Below, piece by piece: positions 13,152 to 18,927 of a stretch of 18,927 bases of DNA (position 1 is its first letter; every line of letters begins with the position of its first letter). The notes under the pieces were generated by a model. It was not told the origin of the DNA. It did no database searches and saw only the letters and a list, made by a program, of their open reading frames with translations. The position numbers and the translations under genes are program-made. Source of the DNA: DALYDP01 sp964348685 (GTDB lineage: Bacteria; Patescibacteriota; Gracilibacteria; Peribacterales; Peribacteraceae); the NCBI GenBank assembly GCA_964348685.1, contig CAYGDM010000017.1:1-18927 (forward strand), written 5' to 3'.

Positions 13152-13775
13152 CTATGACGCGAGGACCACGAGTTTTTCTTTGTCGGTGTTCGCAATGGGA
13201 ACCCACTGCGTCACCGCGCGGAACGCGGCCATTGGATTGATGAACATCGCTTCATGTCCTGCCGCCCCTTGCAGCACGTCTTCGAGCACATAGCTGATCA
13301 CGTGTGCGAGCTCGGCGACGATCCTCGGCCGAAGCGTTTCGCCCTCCTTCATCGGAAATTCGAGTTCATCGAGAATGACGCATCGCTCGCACAGGAGCTC
13401 ACGCAATTCATCATCGAACTGCCGACATGCGTGAAATGTTTTCTTGTCGCGGACGGCCTGACTCATCAACCATATCGCCACGCCACGCCAGCGTTTTCCG
13501 AAGAGTTTCGGCATGACGCTCTGCACTTCTTCGAAATCGTACGTGGAGCACAGATCAGCGAACGAAATGGCTCCGATGCCGTGCTTCGCGACCACGTCGA
13601 CATCTTCCCGACGCAACGCGAGGGCCGTCCGGTACTCATCGGACCGCAATTTTCCCAAAGGCTGGAGCGCGAATTCACGCCGTTCGCATCGGCCGAAGAA
13701 CGTTTCGATATACAGTGCATCGGCTGGCTCTAACTTCTGCGTCCTACGTCGTAACGGGGCTAATTCAAAGGACAT
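13152..13775 (-). CDS. Unknown protein A of a paralogous pair (207 aa)
   Basis: No family is recognised. The protein is soluble, with no signal peptide or membrane helix. The first 90 residues are charged (RRRTQKLEPADALYIETFF, then REFALQPLGKLRSDEYRTA). The C-terminal 80 or so are helical and end with a block shared with the gene at 13940: YVLEDVLQGAAGHEAMFINP and the closing stretch VPIANTDKEKLVVLAS. By eye about 18 of the last 45 residues are identical between the two, so they arose by duplication. Cysteines include Cys30, Cys76, Cys116 and a CERC motif near 129. The promoter is of the TTGACG type with a leader of about 54 nt holding a perfect inverted repeat and a weak AGGA before the ATG. 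Confidence 0.78.
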   Translation of the reverse strand: MSFELAPLRRRTQKLEPADALYIETFFGRCERREFALQPLGKLRSDEYRTALALRREDVDVVAKHGIGAISFADLCSTYDFEEVQSVMPKLFGKRWRGVAIWLMSQAVRDKKTFHACRQFDDELRELLCERCVILDELEFPMKEGETLRPRIVAELAHVISYVLEDVLQGAAGHEAMFINPMAAFRAVTQWVPIANTDKEKLVVLAS

Positions 13776-13808
13776 GTCTGCGTTCCTGCTATGAAAGGAT
13801 CGAATGCC

Positions 13809-13825
13809 GCGAGAACGTTTCTCGC
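13809..13825. promoter_or_regulatory. 17-bp inverted repeat in the leader of gene 13152
   Basis: GCGAGAA (13809-13815), CGT, TTCTCGC (13819-13825). It begins a few bases after the predicted start of the minus-strand transcript. It could be a repressor operator or an mRNA hairpin that gates translation. Confidence 0.5.
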
Positions 13826-13831
13826 TGATAG

Positions 13832-13840
13832 TGCTATAAT
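13832..13840 (+). promoter_or_regulatory. Plus-strand extended -10 facing the 13883 terminator
   Basis: A perfect TGC-TATAAT on the plus strand, inside the near-palindrome GCTATAATATAGC. There is no protein gene downstream on this strand before the terminator at 13883-13915, so it would make only a short RNA of about 70 nt. It may also be a by-product of the minus-strand -10 (13836-13841). Confidence 0.3.
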
Positions 13841-13863
13841 ATAGCTTTTACATTTTACGTCAA
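13836..13863 (-). promoter_or_regulatory. TTGACG promoter of gene 13152
   Basis: On the minus strand TTGACG (13863-13858), a 16-bp spacer and TATTAT (13841-13836). Confidence 0.6.
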
Positions 13864-13882
13864 TTACGCATATTTCATGTTT

Positions 13883-13915
13883 AAAAGGCCAACGCGGGTG
13901 CGCTGGCCTTTTTTT
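13883..13915. terminator. Terminator after gene 13940, probably bidirectional
   Basis: AAAAGGCC and further bases (13883-13895) pair with 13900-13912 around GGGT. One position is A-C in the plus direction and G-U in the minus direction, so the stem is perfect for the minus-strand gene. The plus side has seven Ts (13909-13915), the minus side four. Confidence 0.8.
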
Positions 13916-13939
13916 GTCGAAGGATCTTTTCGGCATTCA

Positions 13940-14506
13940 CTACATGGAGAGAAGCACCAATGTGTGGTCATCCAGGGCGATCGGCATCTCGTGCCGAATC
14001 GCAATGAGTGCGTCCACCGGATTCGCGAAGACGATCTGCTGATCGGCGGCCTGCTGGAAAACTTCTTCCAGCACGAACTCGTAGAGCGCCGCGATCGAAT
14101 TCTCCATATGCGCGCCCTGCGGAAAGTGCACGGCATTCTTGAAGAAACGCCGCTCCAAGAGATGCCGTCTCACGAGCGACGAGACTGCCTTCGATGCGAA
14201 CGCCTCGTGGATCGAAGGATGGTGGGTGGCCACGTTCTGAAGATTGACCCACTGCTCCATCGTCGTGGCACGTTCCGGCAAGCTGACGCCCTGTTGTTGC
14301 TGCTCCTTTTCTTTACCGTAAAAATAGAGCGGCGTACGGAACTGCGCGAGCGGATCCATCGCACGCATGAATACCTCTTTGTCGCGTCGCTGCCAGGCCG
14401 GGATGTCGACCTCCCAATTGAACGTCTGTTCGACGACCCAATAATCGATGGGGCCCAAGTATCGTAGTGCTAACACTCGAACGTCCGGTACGTCGGCAAG
14501 TTTCAT
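13940..14506 (-). CDS. Unknown protein B of a paralogous pair (188 aa)
   Basis: No family is recognised. It is a soluble protein with an aromatic-rich N-terminus (RYLGPIDYWVVEQTFNWEVDIPAW), a glutamine run (KEKEQQQQG), and a C-terminal region matching the 13152 protein: HLLERRFFKNAVHFPQGAHMEN aligns with its LLCERCVILDELEFPMKEGE stretch, and FVLEEVFQQAADQQIVFANPVDA with YVLEDVLQGAAGHEAMFINPMAA. It ends MPIALDDHTLVLLSM. The N-terminal halves have diverged, so the shared fold is the C-terminal half. AGGAG lies 7 nt before the ATG. The promoter is TTGACG-type, and the leader is about 66 nt. The -35 box faces that of gltX 7 bp away. Confidence 0.78.
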   Translation of the reverse strand: MKLADVPDVRVLALRYLGPIDYWVVEQTFNWEVDIPAWQRRDKEVFMRAMDPLAQFRTPLYFYGKEKEQQQQGVSLPERATTMEQWVNLQNVATHHPSIHEAFASKAVSSLVRRHLLERRFFKNAVHFPQGAHMENSIAALYEFVLEEVFQQAADQQIVFANPVDALIAIRHEMPIALDDHTLVLLSM

Positions 14507-14578
14507 CGTAGTACTCCTGCTCTGTCGTGATGATGGGAAAGATCCCGGGACTTCCTAGAACGATCCAGGAAGAGGGAC

Positions 14579-14606
14579 ACGGTACAATTTTCATATATTT
14601 CGTCAA
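14579..14606 (-). promoter_or_regulatory. TTGACG promoter of gene 13940
   Basis: On the minus strand TTGACG (14606-14601), a 16-bp spacer and TACCGT (14584-14579). Start is expected near 14573. Confidence 0.55.
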
Positions 14607-14612
14607 TGATCC

Positions 14613-14641
14613 CTGACGAACGACAGTTTTTGCCGTACCCT
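14613..14641 (+). promoter_or_regulatory. Promoter of gltX
   Basis: CTGACG (14613-14618), a 17-bp spacer and TACCCT (14636-14641), 13 nt before the ATG. The leader would be about 7 nt and has no Shine-Dalgarno. CGTCA (14601-14605) and TGACG (14614-14618) form an inverted repeat made by the two facing -35 boxes. Confidence 0.5.
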
Positions 14642-14654
14642 AGGCAACGTTCCC

Positions 14655-16148
14655 ATGCGCACCCGTTTCGCCCCGTCCCCCACCGGCTCGCTCCACATCG
14701 GCAACCTCCGCACGGCGGTGTACGCCTACCTGATGGCGAAGCAGACAAAGGGCGAGTTCCTCGTACGCGTGGAAGACACCGACAAGGCGCGCGAAGTGCC
14801 GGGCTCGATCGAGCAGATGCTCCACGTCCTCCACTGGGTGGGCATCCGGCCCGACGAAGGCGTGATCCTCAACAACGGCGTCTTGGCCCAGCGCGGCGAG
14901 TACGGACCGTACATCCAATCGGAGCGGCTGCACCTCTACAAAGCCGCGGCCGAGAAACTCCTGGAACAAGGCGACGCCTACTACGCATTCGATACGAAAG
15001 AAGACATCGACGCGATGCGGAACCGCGAGCAGGCGGCAGGCAACCCCGCGCCGAAATACGACGCGTCGGTCCGCATGCGGATGCGCAACTCCCTCACGCT
15101 GCCGAAAGAAGAAACCGAGAAGCTGCTCGCCGACGGCGCCGAGTACGTCATCCGTTTGAAGATGCCCGAAGGCGAAACGTTGGAATGGGACGATGCGATC
15201 CGCGGGAACGTTTCTTTCCACAGCCGCGACGTCGACGACCAAGTACTCCTGAAGAGCGACGGCTTCCCGACGTACCACCTCGCCCACGTCGTCGACGACC
15301 ACACGATGAAGATCGACCTCGTGCTGCGCGGTGAGGAATGGCTCAGCTCCACGCCGAAGCACTTGTTGCTCTTCAAGCTTCTTGGCTATCCGACGCCGCA
15401 ATACGCGCACCTGCCGCTGCTGCTCAATAGCGACCGCAGCAAGCTCAGCAAGCGCCAGGGCGACGTCGCCGCGGACGAATACCGCCTGAAGGGCTACCTC
15501 CCGGAAGCGCTGACGAACTTCATCGCGTTCCTCGGCTGGAACCCCGGCACGACCGAAGAAATCTTCTCACTCGAGCAGCTCATCGAAGCCTTCACGCTCG
15601 ACCGCGTGCAGAAGGCCGGCGCCGTGTTCGACATGCAAAAACTCGATTGGCTCCAGGGCCAGTGGATGCGCACGCTGCCCGAGGAAGCATTCGCCAAGCG
15701 CGCCCGCGAGGCCAGCGCGGAGAAAGTGCCGCAGGTGCTGGATGACAAAGACTTCACGAAGAAAGCCCTCCTCATCCGCGAGCGCATCACGTTCTTCACC
15801 GAAGCGCCCGACATGGTCGGCTTCTTCTACGTGCGCCCTAAACCTGACCTCGAACTCCTCGCTAACCCCAAGCAGAAGGTGACGTCCGCGGACCTCCCGC
15901 GCCTCCTGGGCCTCCTGGAATCGATCCTCGACCTGATCCCCGACGAGCACTTCCACGACCAGCGCATCCTCGGCGACGTGAAGGCGAACGTGGAGAAAAA
16001 CAACCTCAAGCTCGGCCAATTACTCTGGCCTCTCCGCGCGGCGCTGACCGGCAGGGCATTCTCCCCCGGCGCGACGGAAGTGGCGGAGGTGCTCGGAAAA
16101 ACTGAGACCTTGGAACGCATCAGGGCGGCGATTGCCGTCGCACAATAA
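14655..16148 (+). CDS. gltX: Glutamyl-tRNA synthetase
   Basis: GltX attaches glutamate to tRNA-Glu, and in organisms using the amidotransferase route also to tRNA-Gln. The 497-aa class I enzyme has the HIGH motif in APSPTGSLHIGNLRTA (6-21), the tRNA- and amino-acid-binding stretch VEDTDKAREVPGS (39-51), VLRGEEWLSSTPKHLLL (223-239) and the KMSKS-type KLSKRQGD (263-270). The anticodon-binding helical domain runs from about 310 to the end. The zinc-binding cysteines found near residue 100 in E. coli are absent (YYAFDTKED). Whether it is discriminating cannot be told here. No Shine-Dalgarno is seen. A terminator overlaps its stop codon. Confidence 0.97.
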   Translation: MRTRFAPSPTGSLHIGNLRTAVYAYLMAKQTKGEFLVRVEDTDKAREVPGSIEQMLHVLHWVGIRPDEGVILNNGVLAQRGEYGPYIQSERLHLYKAAAEKLLEQGDAYYAFDTKEDIDAMRNREQAAGNPAPKYDASVRMRMRNSLTLPKEETEKLLADGAEYVIRLKMPEGETLEWDDAIRGNVSFHSRDVDDQVLLKSDGFPTYHLAHVVDDHTMKIDLVLRGEEWLSSTPKHLLLFKLLGYPTPQYAHLPLLLNSDRSKLSKRQGDVAADEYRLKGYLPEALTNFIAFLGWNPGTTEEIFSLEQLIEAFTLDRVQKAGAVFDMQKLDWLQGQWMRTLPEEAFAKRAREASAEKVPQVLDDKDFTKKALLIRERITFFTEAPDMVGFFYVRPKPDLELLANPKQKVTSADLPRLLGLLESILDLIPDEHFHDQRILGDVKANVEKNNLKLGQLLWPLRAALTGRAFSPGATEVAEVLGKTETLERIRAAIAVAQ

Positions 16149-16176
16149 AAAAAACCCCCAACCTTTCGGCTGGGGC
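16147..16176 (-). terminator. Terminator of the 67-aa gene, overlapping the gltX stop
   Basis: CCCCAACC (16156-16163) and GGCTGGGG (16168-16175) with loop TTTC. On the minus strand the single mismatch becomes a G-U pair and eight Ts follow (16154-16147), so the active direction is minus. This supports real transcription of the small gene at 16213. Confidence 0.85.
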
Positions 16177-16212
16177 TGTCAGACGCTCATCACCATACGG
16201 TGCTGCCACTGA

Positions 16213-16416
16213 CTATCTTTCCGTGTACACGAAGGAGATGACGTAGAGCGGAGTAGAGTCGCGTCCTCCGCCGTGATGTTCCGAAGTAACCGATTGCTGA
16301 GTCGAGACGATAACGATGTCTCTTCGAGGCAACCATGCATCGATCTGCTTCTGCAGCTCCTCGACGCAGATGCATTCAAAAACTTTAAACAAATTTCGGG
16401 TGGGCTTGGTAGCCAT
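16213..16416 (-). CDS. Small hypothetical protein (67 aa)
   Basis: No family is firmly recognised. The sequence alternates helix and strand: FKVFECICVEELQKQIDAWL, then RRDIVIVSTQQSV, then a His/Gly-rich turn (SEHHGGGRD), then a final strand, PLYVISFVYTER. This layout loosely recalls short Cse60-like proteins (a strand, a helix, then a paired strand ending in Tyr), but I would not name it. The ATG at 16416 is preferred over 16452, because the longer start would place a palindrome and the leader inside the coding region. AGGT is the only ribosome-site-like sequence. A minus-strand terminator follows its end by about 37 bp, and a candidate promoter precedes it, so the gene is probably real. Confidence 0.65.
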   Translation of the reverse strand: MATKPTRNLFKVFECICVEELQKQIDAWLPRRDIVIVSTQQSVTSEHHGGGRDSTPLYVISFVYTER

Positions 16417-16448
16417 GGCAGTACCTATGAAGTGAGAGAACGTGGTAT

Positions 16449-16467
16449 CCAATCAACTGTTGACTGG
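16449..16467. promoter_or_regulatory. 19-bp inverted repeat in the leader of the 67-aa gene
   Basis: CCAATCAAC (16449-16457), T, GTTGACTGG (16459-16467); eight of nine positions pair and the ninth would be G-U in RNA. It begins within a few bases of the predicted transcript start, which is typical of a repressor site. Confidence 0.5.
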
Positions 16468-16476
16468 ATGCAACCA

Positions 16477-16503
16477 TTATTACATAAATATACATTTTGT
16501 CCA
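16477..16503 (-). promoter_or_regulatory. Possible promoter of the 67-aa gene
   Basis: On the minus strand TGGACA (16503-16498) and TAATAA (16482-16477) with a 15-bp spacer, or AATAAT with 16. Start is expected near 16470, giving a leader of about 54 nt. Confidence 0.4.
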
Positions 16504-16564
16504 TCGGTCTAGGTCTATGTATTCACTATGTAAGTAAGCCATTGCTGTACTTCTAAACGTAAAA

Positions 16565-16582
16565 TGTCTATACTAATAGACA
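16565..16582. promoter_or_regulatory. 18-bp palindrome over the TrmB gene promoter (candidate operator)
   Basis: TGTCTAT (16565-16571), ACTA, ATAGACA (16576-16582): two perfect 7-bp arms. The -10 box TATACT (16569-16574) lies inside it and the predicted transcription start (about 16581) at its edge. A regulator bound here would block RNA polymerase, so autorepression by the TrmB-type protein is the simplest reading. Confidence 0.65.
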
Positions 16583-16586
16583 ACAT

Positions 16587-17360
16587 ATGAACGCACCTCC
16601 AACAGGTTTCTCAGCCGTCCGCCCTCTTCTTTCTCGCCTGGGACTCGAGGCAAAAGAGATCGAGGTCTACCTCGCGCTGCTGCCATTGAAGGTCGGACGC
16701 GCGACGGACATCGCGAAAGCCGCGAAGCAATCGCGCAGCCACGCCTACCTCGTGCTCCGGAGCTTGAAGGAGAAAGGACTCGTGTCGGAAGTCGAACGCG
16801 GGAAGATCACCCACTTCATCGCCGAACCGCCGGAGCGATTGCTGACCATGATCGAAGAACGCGAGCGTGAACTGCGGTCGTTGGTCCCGCTCGTGGAAGG
16901 CGTGCTTCCTCTCCTCTCCGGCCTTACGAAACCGCTCGCGGGCGCGCCGCGCGTCACGACCCTCACGGGAAAGTCCGGCATGCGGCAGCTGTACCTCGAT
17001 GCGCTCAAGAGCGAGATCTGCGGCCTCTTCAACCCCGCGTCGATGTACGACACGTTCGGCGGAAACATCGTCACGATGCTTTTCGGCAAAAACGTGCACC
17101 TGCGAGGCAAGGACCTCCTCGTGCGCGGCGACGCGGCCGATCGCTACGTTGCGGAAGTCTCGCAACACGAAGACTACGCGGTGCGCCTCCTCCCCGAGGG
17201 CACGGCATTCTCGACCGATACGATCGTCTTCGGCGATACCGTCGCCCTCTTCGCCTACGACGACCAAGGCACGATCATCCGTATCCAGAGCGGCCCGATC
17301 GCCGATGCGTTCCGCGCATGGTTCGCGGTGCTCTGGAAATCCTCTTCGCCCTCCTGCTAA
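16587..17360 (+). CDS. TrmB-family transcriptional regulator (257 aa)
   Basis: The N-terminus is a winged helix-turn-helix of the TrmB type (about 11-85): LSRLGLEAKEIEVYLALLPL, GRATDIAKAAKQSRSHAYL (recognition helix about 49-60) and LKEKGLVSEVERGKITHFIA, the wing. A charged helix follows (PERLLTMIEERERELRSLV, 82-100), which usually forms the dimer coiled coil. Residues 110-257 form a ligand-sensing-like domain with LTGKSGMRQLYLDALKS and DTIVFGDTVALFAYDDQGTIIRI, as in TrmB proteins that sense sugars or other small molecules. The ligand is unknown. The palindrome at 16565-16582 covers its own promoter. It is divergent from the 67-aa gene, whose leader holds another palindrome. Confidence 0.88.
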   Translation: MNAPPTGFSAVRPLLSRLGLEAKEIEVYLALLPLKVGRATDIAKAAKQSRSHAYLVLRSLKEKGLVSEVERGKITHFIAEPPERLLTMIEERERELRSLVPLVEGVLPLLSGLTKPLAGAPRVTTLTGKSGMRQLYLDALKSEICGLFNPASMYDTFGGNIVTMLFGKNVHLRGKDLLVRGDAADRYVAEVSQHEDYAVRLLPEGTAFSTDTIVFGDTVALFAYDDQGTIIRIQSGPIADAFRAWFAVLWKSSSPSC

Positions 17361-17406
17361 GCGGTCAATTGACTCCATGCCGGCAAAGGGGAAAATGGAG
17401 ATTTGA

Positions 17407-18261
17407 ATGAATACCCCTCGCCCGCAACCCGCGAAACCCTCCACGGAGCCGCTCGCGTTGCCGCCCGTCAAAGACGACGTGGAGAAGCGGGTGCGCTTGC
17501 TGCTGAAAGCGGAGGCGGGCCGCCAGGCCTCGTACCGTGAGCGGCAGGCACGTGAAAATCCGGATCGGGACGAACCGAAGCCGGGGTGGGCCGAGCAATT
17601 GCACAGGGTCGTGCGCGCGAAAATCGATAAGGCCATGTCTCCACAAGACGAACGGGACGGTATGGTCGGCGAAACGATCGCCGCACCACTGCTGCGCGAA
17701 ATAGTGGAACAAGGAACGGCCGGCGGGAAACAGGTTCCTCCATCCGTTCGACAGACGATCGGCCGATTCTGCGCCGGACTGGGCACGGAGGACGCGCAGA
17801 GCGCTTTGTACAGGAAATGGAACATACTCGCCTTGGCGCAGAGCGTTGGACTAGCGAAAAAACCCAGCGGTATAGAGCCCGATGACGATACGCGCGCGTT
17901 CTTCGGCAGCATGAAGAACCCCTTCGCCACCCCGGCGGAAACGAAGAAAGAAGCGTACGTCGTGTCGAAAGCGCAGCTCGGTCCAAGGCAAATCCAGGCG
18001 CGCTTGGAATCGGACAACGCGCTCATCCAGGAATCGGCCTTGAACCAGTTCGATCTGTCCCTCGACACCTGGATCGATAAACCCCCGCTCGGAGCCGCCG
18101 CACGGCAGACACACTACACGGACGTCTCGCATACCATCGGCGCCGCCCAGAAGGTGATACACGTCGTTCCGAACATGAACTCCGAACGGAAAAGAGAGCT
18201 CACCGCCCGCATGAGCAGGGCCACGGACGCGATCGCAAGGCGGCAGGCGACGACGACATAA
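17407..18261 (+). CDS. Unknown soluble protein (284 aa)
   Basis: No family is recognised. It is hydrophilic and mostly helical, with a Pro-rich start (NTPRPQPAKPSTEPLALPP), a charged helix (VEKRVRLLLKAEAGRQASYRE) and a middle segment (RKWNILALAQSVGLAKKPS). The end is basic (NSERKRELTARMSR, then IARRQATTT). No signal peptide or membrane segment is present. GGAG lies 6 nt before the ATG. It begins 46 bp after the TrmB gene with no terminator between, so it may be co-transcribed with it and fall under the same palindrome. TTGACT at 17370-17375 lacks a clear -10. The gene after it has its own promoter. Confidence 0.75.
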   Translation: MNTPRPQPAKPSTEPLALPPVKDDVEKRVRLLLKAEAGRQASYRERQARENPDRDEPKPGWAEQLHRVVRAKIDKAMSPQDERDGMVGETIAAPLLREIVEQGTAGGKQVPPSVRQTIGRFCAGLGTEDAQSALYRKWNILALAQSVGLAKKPSGIEPDDDTRAFFGSMKNPFATPAETKKEAYVVSKAQLGPRQIQARLESDNALIQESALNQFDLSLDTWIDKPPLGAAARQTHYTDVSHTIGAAQKVIHVVPNMNSERKRELTARMSRATDAIARRQATTT

Positions 18262-18263
18262 CG

Positions 18264-18272
18264 TGCTACACT
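18264..18272 (+). promoter_or_regulatory. Extended -10 promoter of the 18280 gene and murB
   Basis: TGC-TACACT ends 7 nt before the ATG at 18280. It is the same nine bases as at sufB and sufC, and it sits in the 18-bp gap after the preceding stop codon. Confidence 0.7.
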
Positions 18273-18279
18273 CCCCACC

Positions 18280-18750
18280 ATGACCGACCACGACGAATCC
18301 GAAGAACTGGAAGTGAGCTTCAAGCCCGAATCGGGCAAAGCGGTGATCGAAGGCAGGACGGCCGTGCCGTTCCAGTCGTTCGTCACGCTCATCCTGCAAC
18401 GCAAAGTGCAGACGCTCTTCAAAGACCATGGGAAGAATCCCGTCGTCGTCAGCAGCGATCTCCTCACGCGGCTCGCATCGGCCCCGCAAGACAGTCAGGA
18501 GAACCGCGGACACCTCGTGCTCGTGTCGCTCGGCCTCGGCGCCGTCGTCGGCGTCGCGGGCTTCAGCGCGGTGCAACTCGTGCTGCTCCTCAGCAACTTC
18601 CCGCTCACGTGGAAAGAGCACGCGATCATCGTCGGGTGCATCGGCGGCGTCGCACTGCTCGGTGCGCTCCTCATGTACGTCCAGCGCATGCCGAAAAGCG
18701 ACAAACTGACCGACTCGGTGGAGAATATCGCGCGCTTCCTCGGTAAATAA
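18280..18750 (+). CDS. Unknown membrane protein with two helices (156 aa)
   Basis: No family is recognised. Residues 1-78 are hydrophilic (an acidic start, then PFQSFVTLILQRKVQTLFKDHGKNPVVV). Two membrane helices follow at about 79-105 (LVLVSLGLGAVVGVAGFSAVQLVLLL) and 115-134 (AIIVGCIGGVALLGALLMYV), then a short basic tail. It is probably an inner-membrane hairpin with both ends inside. The mRNA is predicted to be leaderless. murB starts 9 bp after its stop, so the two form an operon; a role near the cell envelope is possible but not shown. Confidence 0.78.
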   Translation: MTDHDESEELEVSFKPESGKAVIEGRTAVPFQSFVTLILQRKVQTLFKDHGKNPVVVSSDLLTRLASAPQDSQENRGHLVLVSLGLGAVVGVAGFSAVQLVLLLSNFPLTWKEHAIIVGCIGGVALLGALLMYVQRMPKSDKLTDSVENIARFLGK

Positions 18751-18758
18751 CCGGCCCC

Positions 18759-18927
18759 ATGGAGATTAAAGAGTTGGCTCCCATCGGCGGAAAAACGACC
18801 ATGCGCATCGGAGGTACGGTGCGCTTCTTCGCGATCATGGAAACGCGCGACGACGTGCAAGAAGCCGTCGACATCGCGAACGAGAAACACCTCCTTGGAA
18901 AGCGCACGTTGCCCAGATGGAACGTCT
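18759..18927 (+). CDS. murB: UDP-N-acetylenolpyruvoylglucosamine reductase, N-terminus (partial)
   Basis: MurB is the FAD enzyme that completes UDP-MurNAc for peptidoglycan. The 56 readable residues show the family's start: ELAPIGGKTTMRIGGTVRFF (5-24, matching the L-x-x-x-T-T-x-R-I-G-G motif) and ETRDDVQEAVDIANEKHL, the first FAD-domain helix. Normally a Gly-rich LGxGSN loop follows; here residues 45-56 read LGKRTLPRWNV, and the LGxGSN loop would be beyond or altered, so the end is atypical. No Shine-Dalgarno is seen in the 8-bp gap to the upstream gene, so translation may be coupled. The rest is outside the window. Confidence 0.8.
   Translation, partial: MEIKELAPIGGKTTMRIGGTVRFFAIMETRDDVQEAVDIANEKHLLGKRTLPRWNV

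Noticed and set aside
13877..14467. 196-codon plus-strand frame
   Set aside because: It would start inside a terminator and is antisense to paralog B, which has its own promoter and Shine-Dalgarno.
14606..15334. 242-codon plus-strand frame overlapping gltX
   Set aside because: Same strand, other frame; Arg/Pro-rich shadow of gltX.
1..18927. CRISPR array, IS element, phage or toxin-antitoxin module
   Set aside because: No regularly spaced repeats, no transposase or integrase motifs and no terminal inverted repeats with target duplications were found. The only exact long repeat noticed is the 39-bp terminator.

Overview
The window looks like chromosome from a small-genome bacterium of a candidate-phylum type, probably Patescibacteria/CPR or a close relative. 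This is an inference. It rests on a 16S rRNA 3' end with unusual bases at normally conserved sites, a 16S gene with no 23S or tRNA behind it, a compact two-strand layout, many short orphan genes, and housekeeping proteins with reduced or unusual motifs. No phage, IS element, CRISPR array, tRNA or integrase was seen.

Layout. 1-175: 3' end of 16S rRNA, then a structured spacer and a terminator (381-404). 421-1905: a 72-aa basic protein, a low-affinity iron permease family protein (minus strand) and an orphan single-pass membrane protein. 1807-6073 (minus): a SUF iron-sulfur assembly block, sufC, a SIMPL/DUF541 protein, sufB, an unknown 87-aa protein and sufD. 6188-7831 (plus): an orphan multi-pass membrane protein and a standalone double Clp-N protein, each followed by the same 39-bp terminator sequence. 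7902-8189: a [2Fe-2S] ferredoxin that could use SUF-made clusters. 8196-10219 (minus): an acidic membrane protein, a TPR protein and signal peptidase II. 10264-13070 (plus): ftsW, murG and a lipoprotein cyclophilin. 13152-14506 (minus): two paralogous proteins of unknown family. 14655-16148: gltX. 16213-16416 (minus): a 67-aa protein. 16587-18927 (plus): a TrmB-type regulator with a palindrome over its promoter, two orphan genes and the start of murB. The cell-wall genes (ftsW, murG, murB, lspA) are spread through the right half.

The most interesting pattern is in gene expression. At least nine genes have a -10 hexamer (five as TGC-TAnnnT) ending 6-8 nt before the ATG, which predicts leaderless mRNAs. 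A second set, made of the orphan genes, has a TTGACG -35 box, a full promoter, a leader of about 50-65 nt, a Shine-Dalgarno-like site and its own terminator. The 16S anti-Shine-Dalgarno is intact, so both initiation modes could work in one cell. This split separates housekeeping from accessory genes and fixes several start codons (sufB, ferredoxin, the 72-aa ORF). All promoter calls are by eye and untested.
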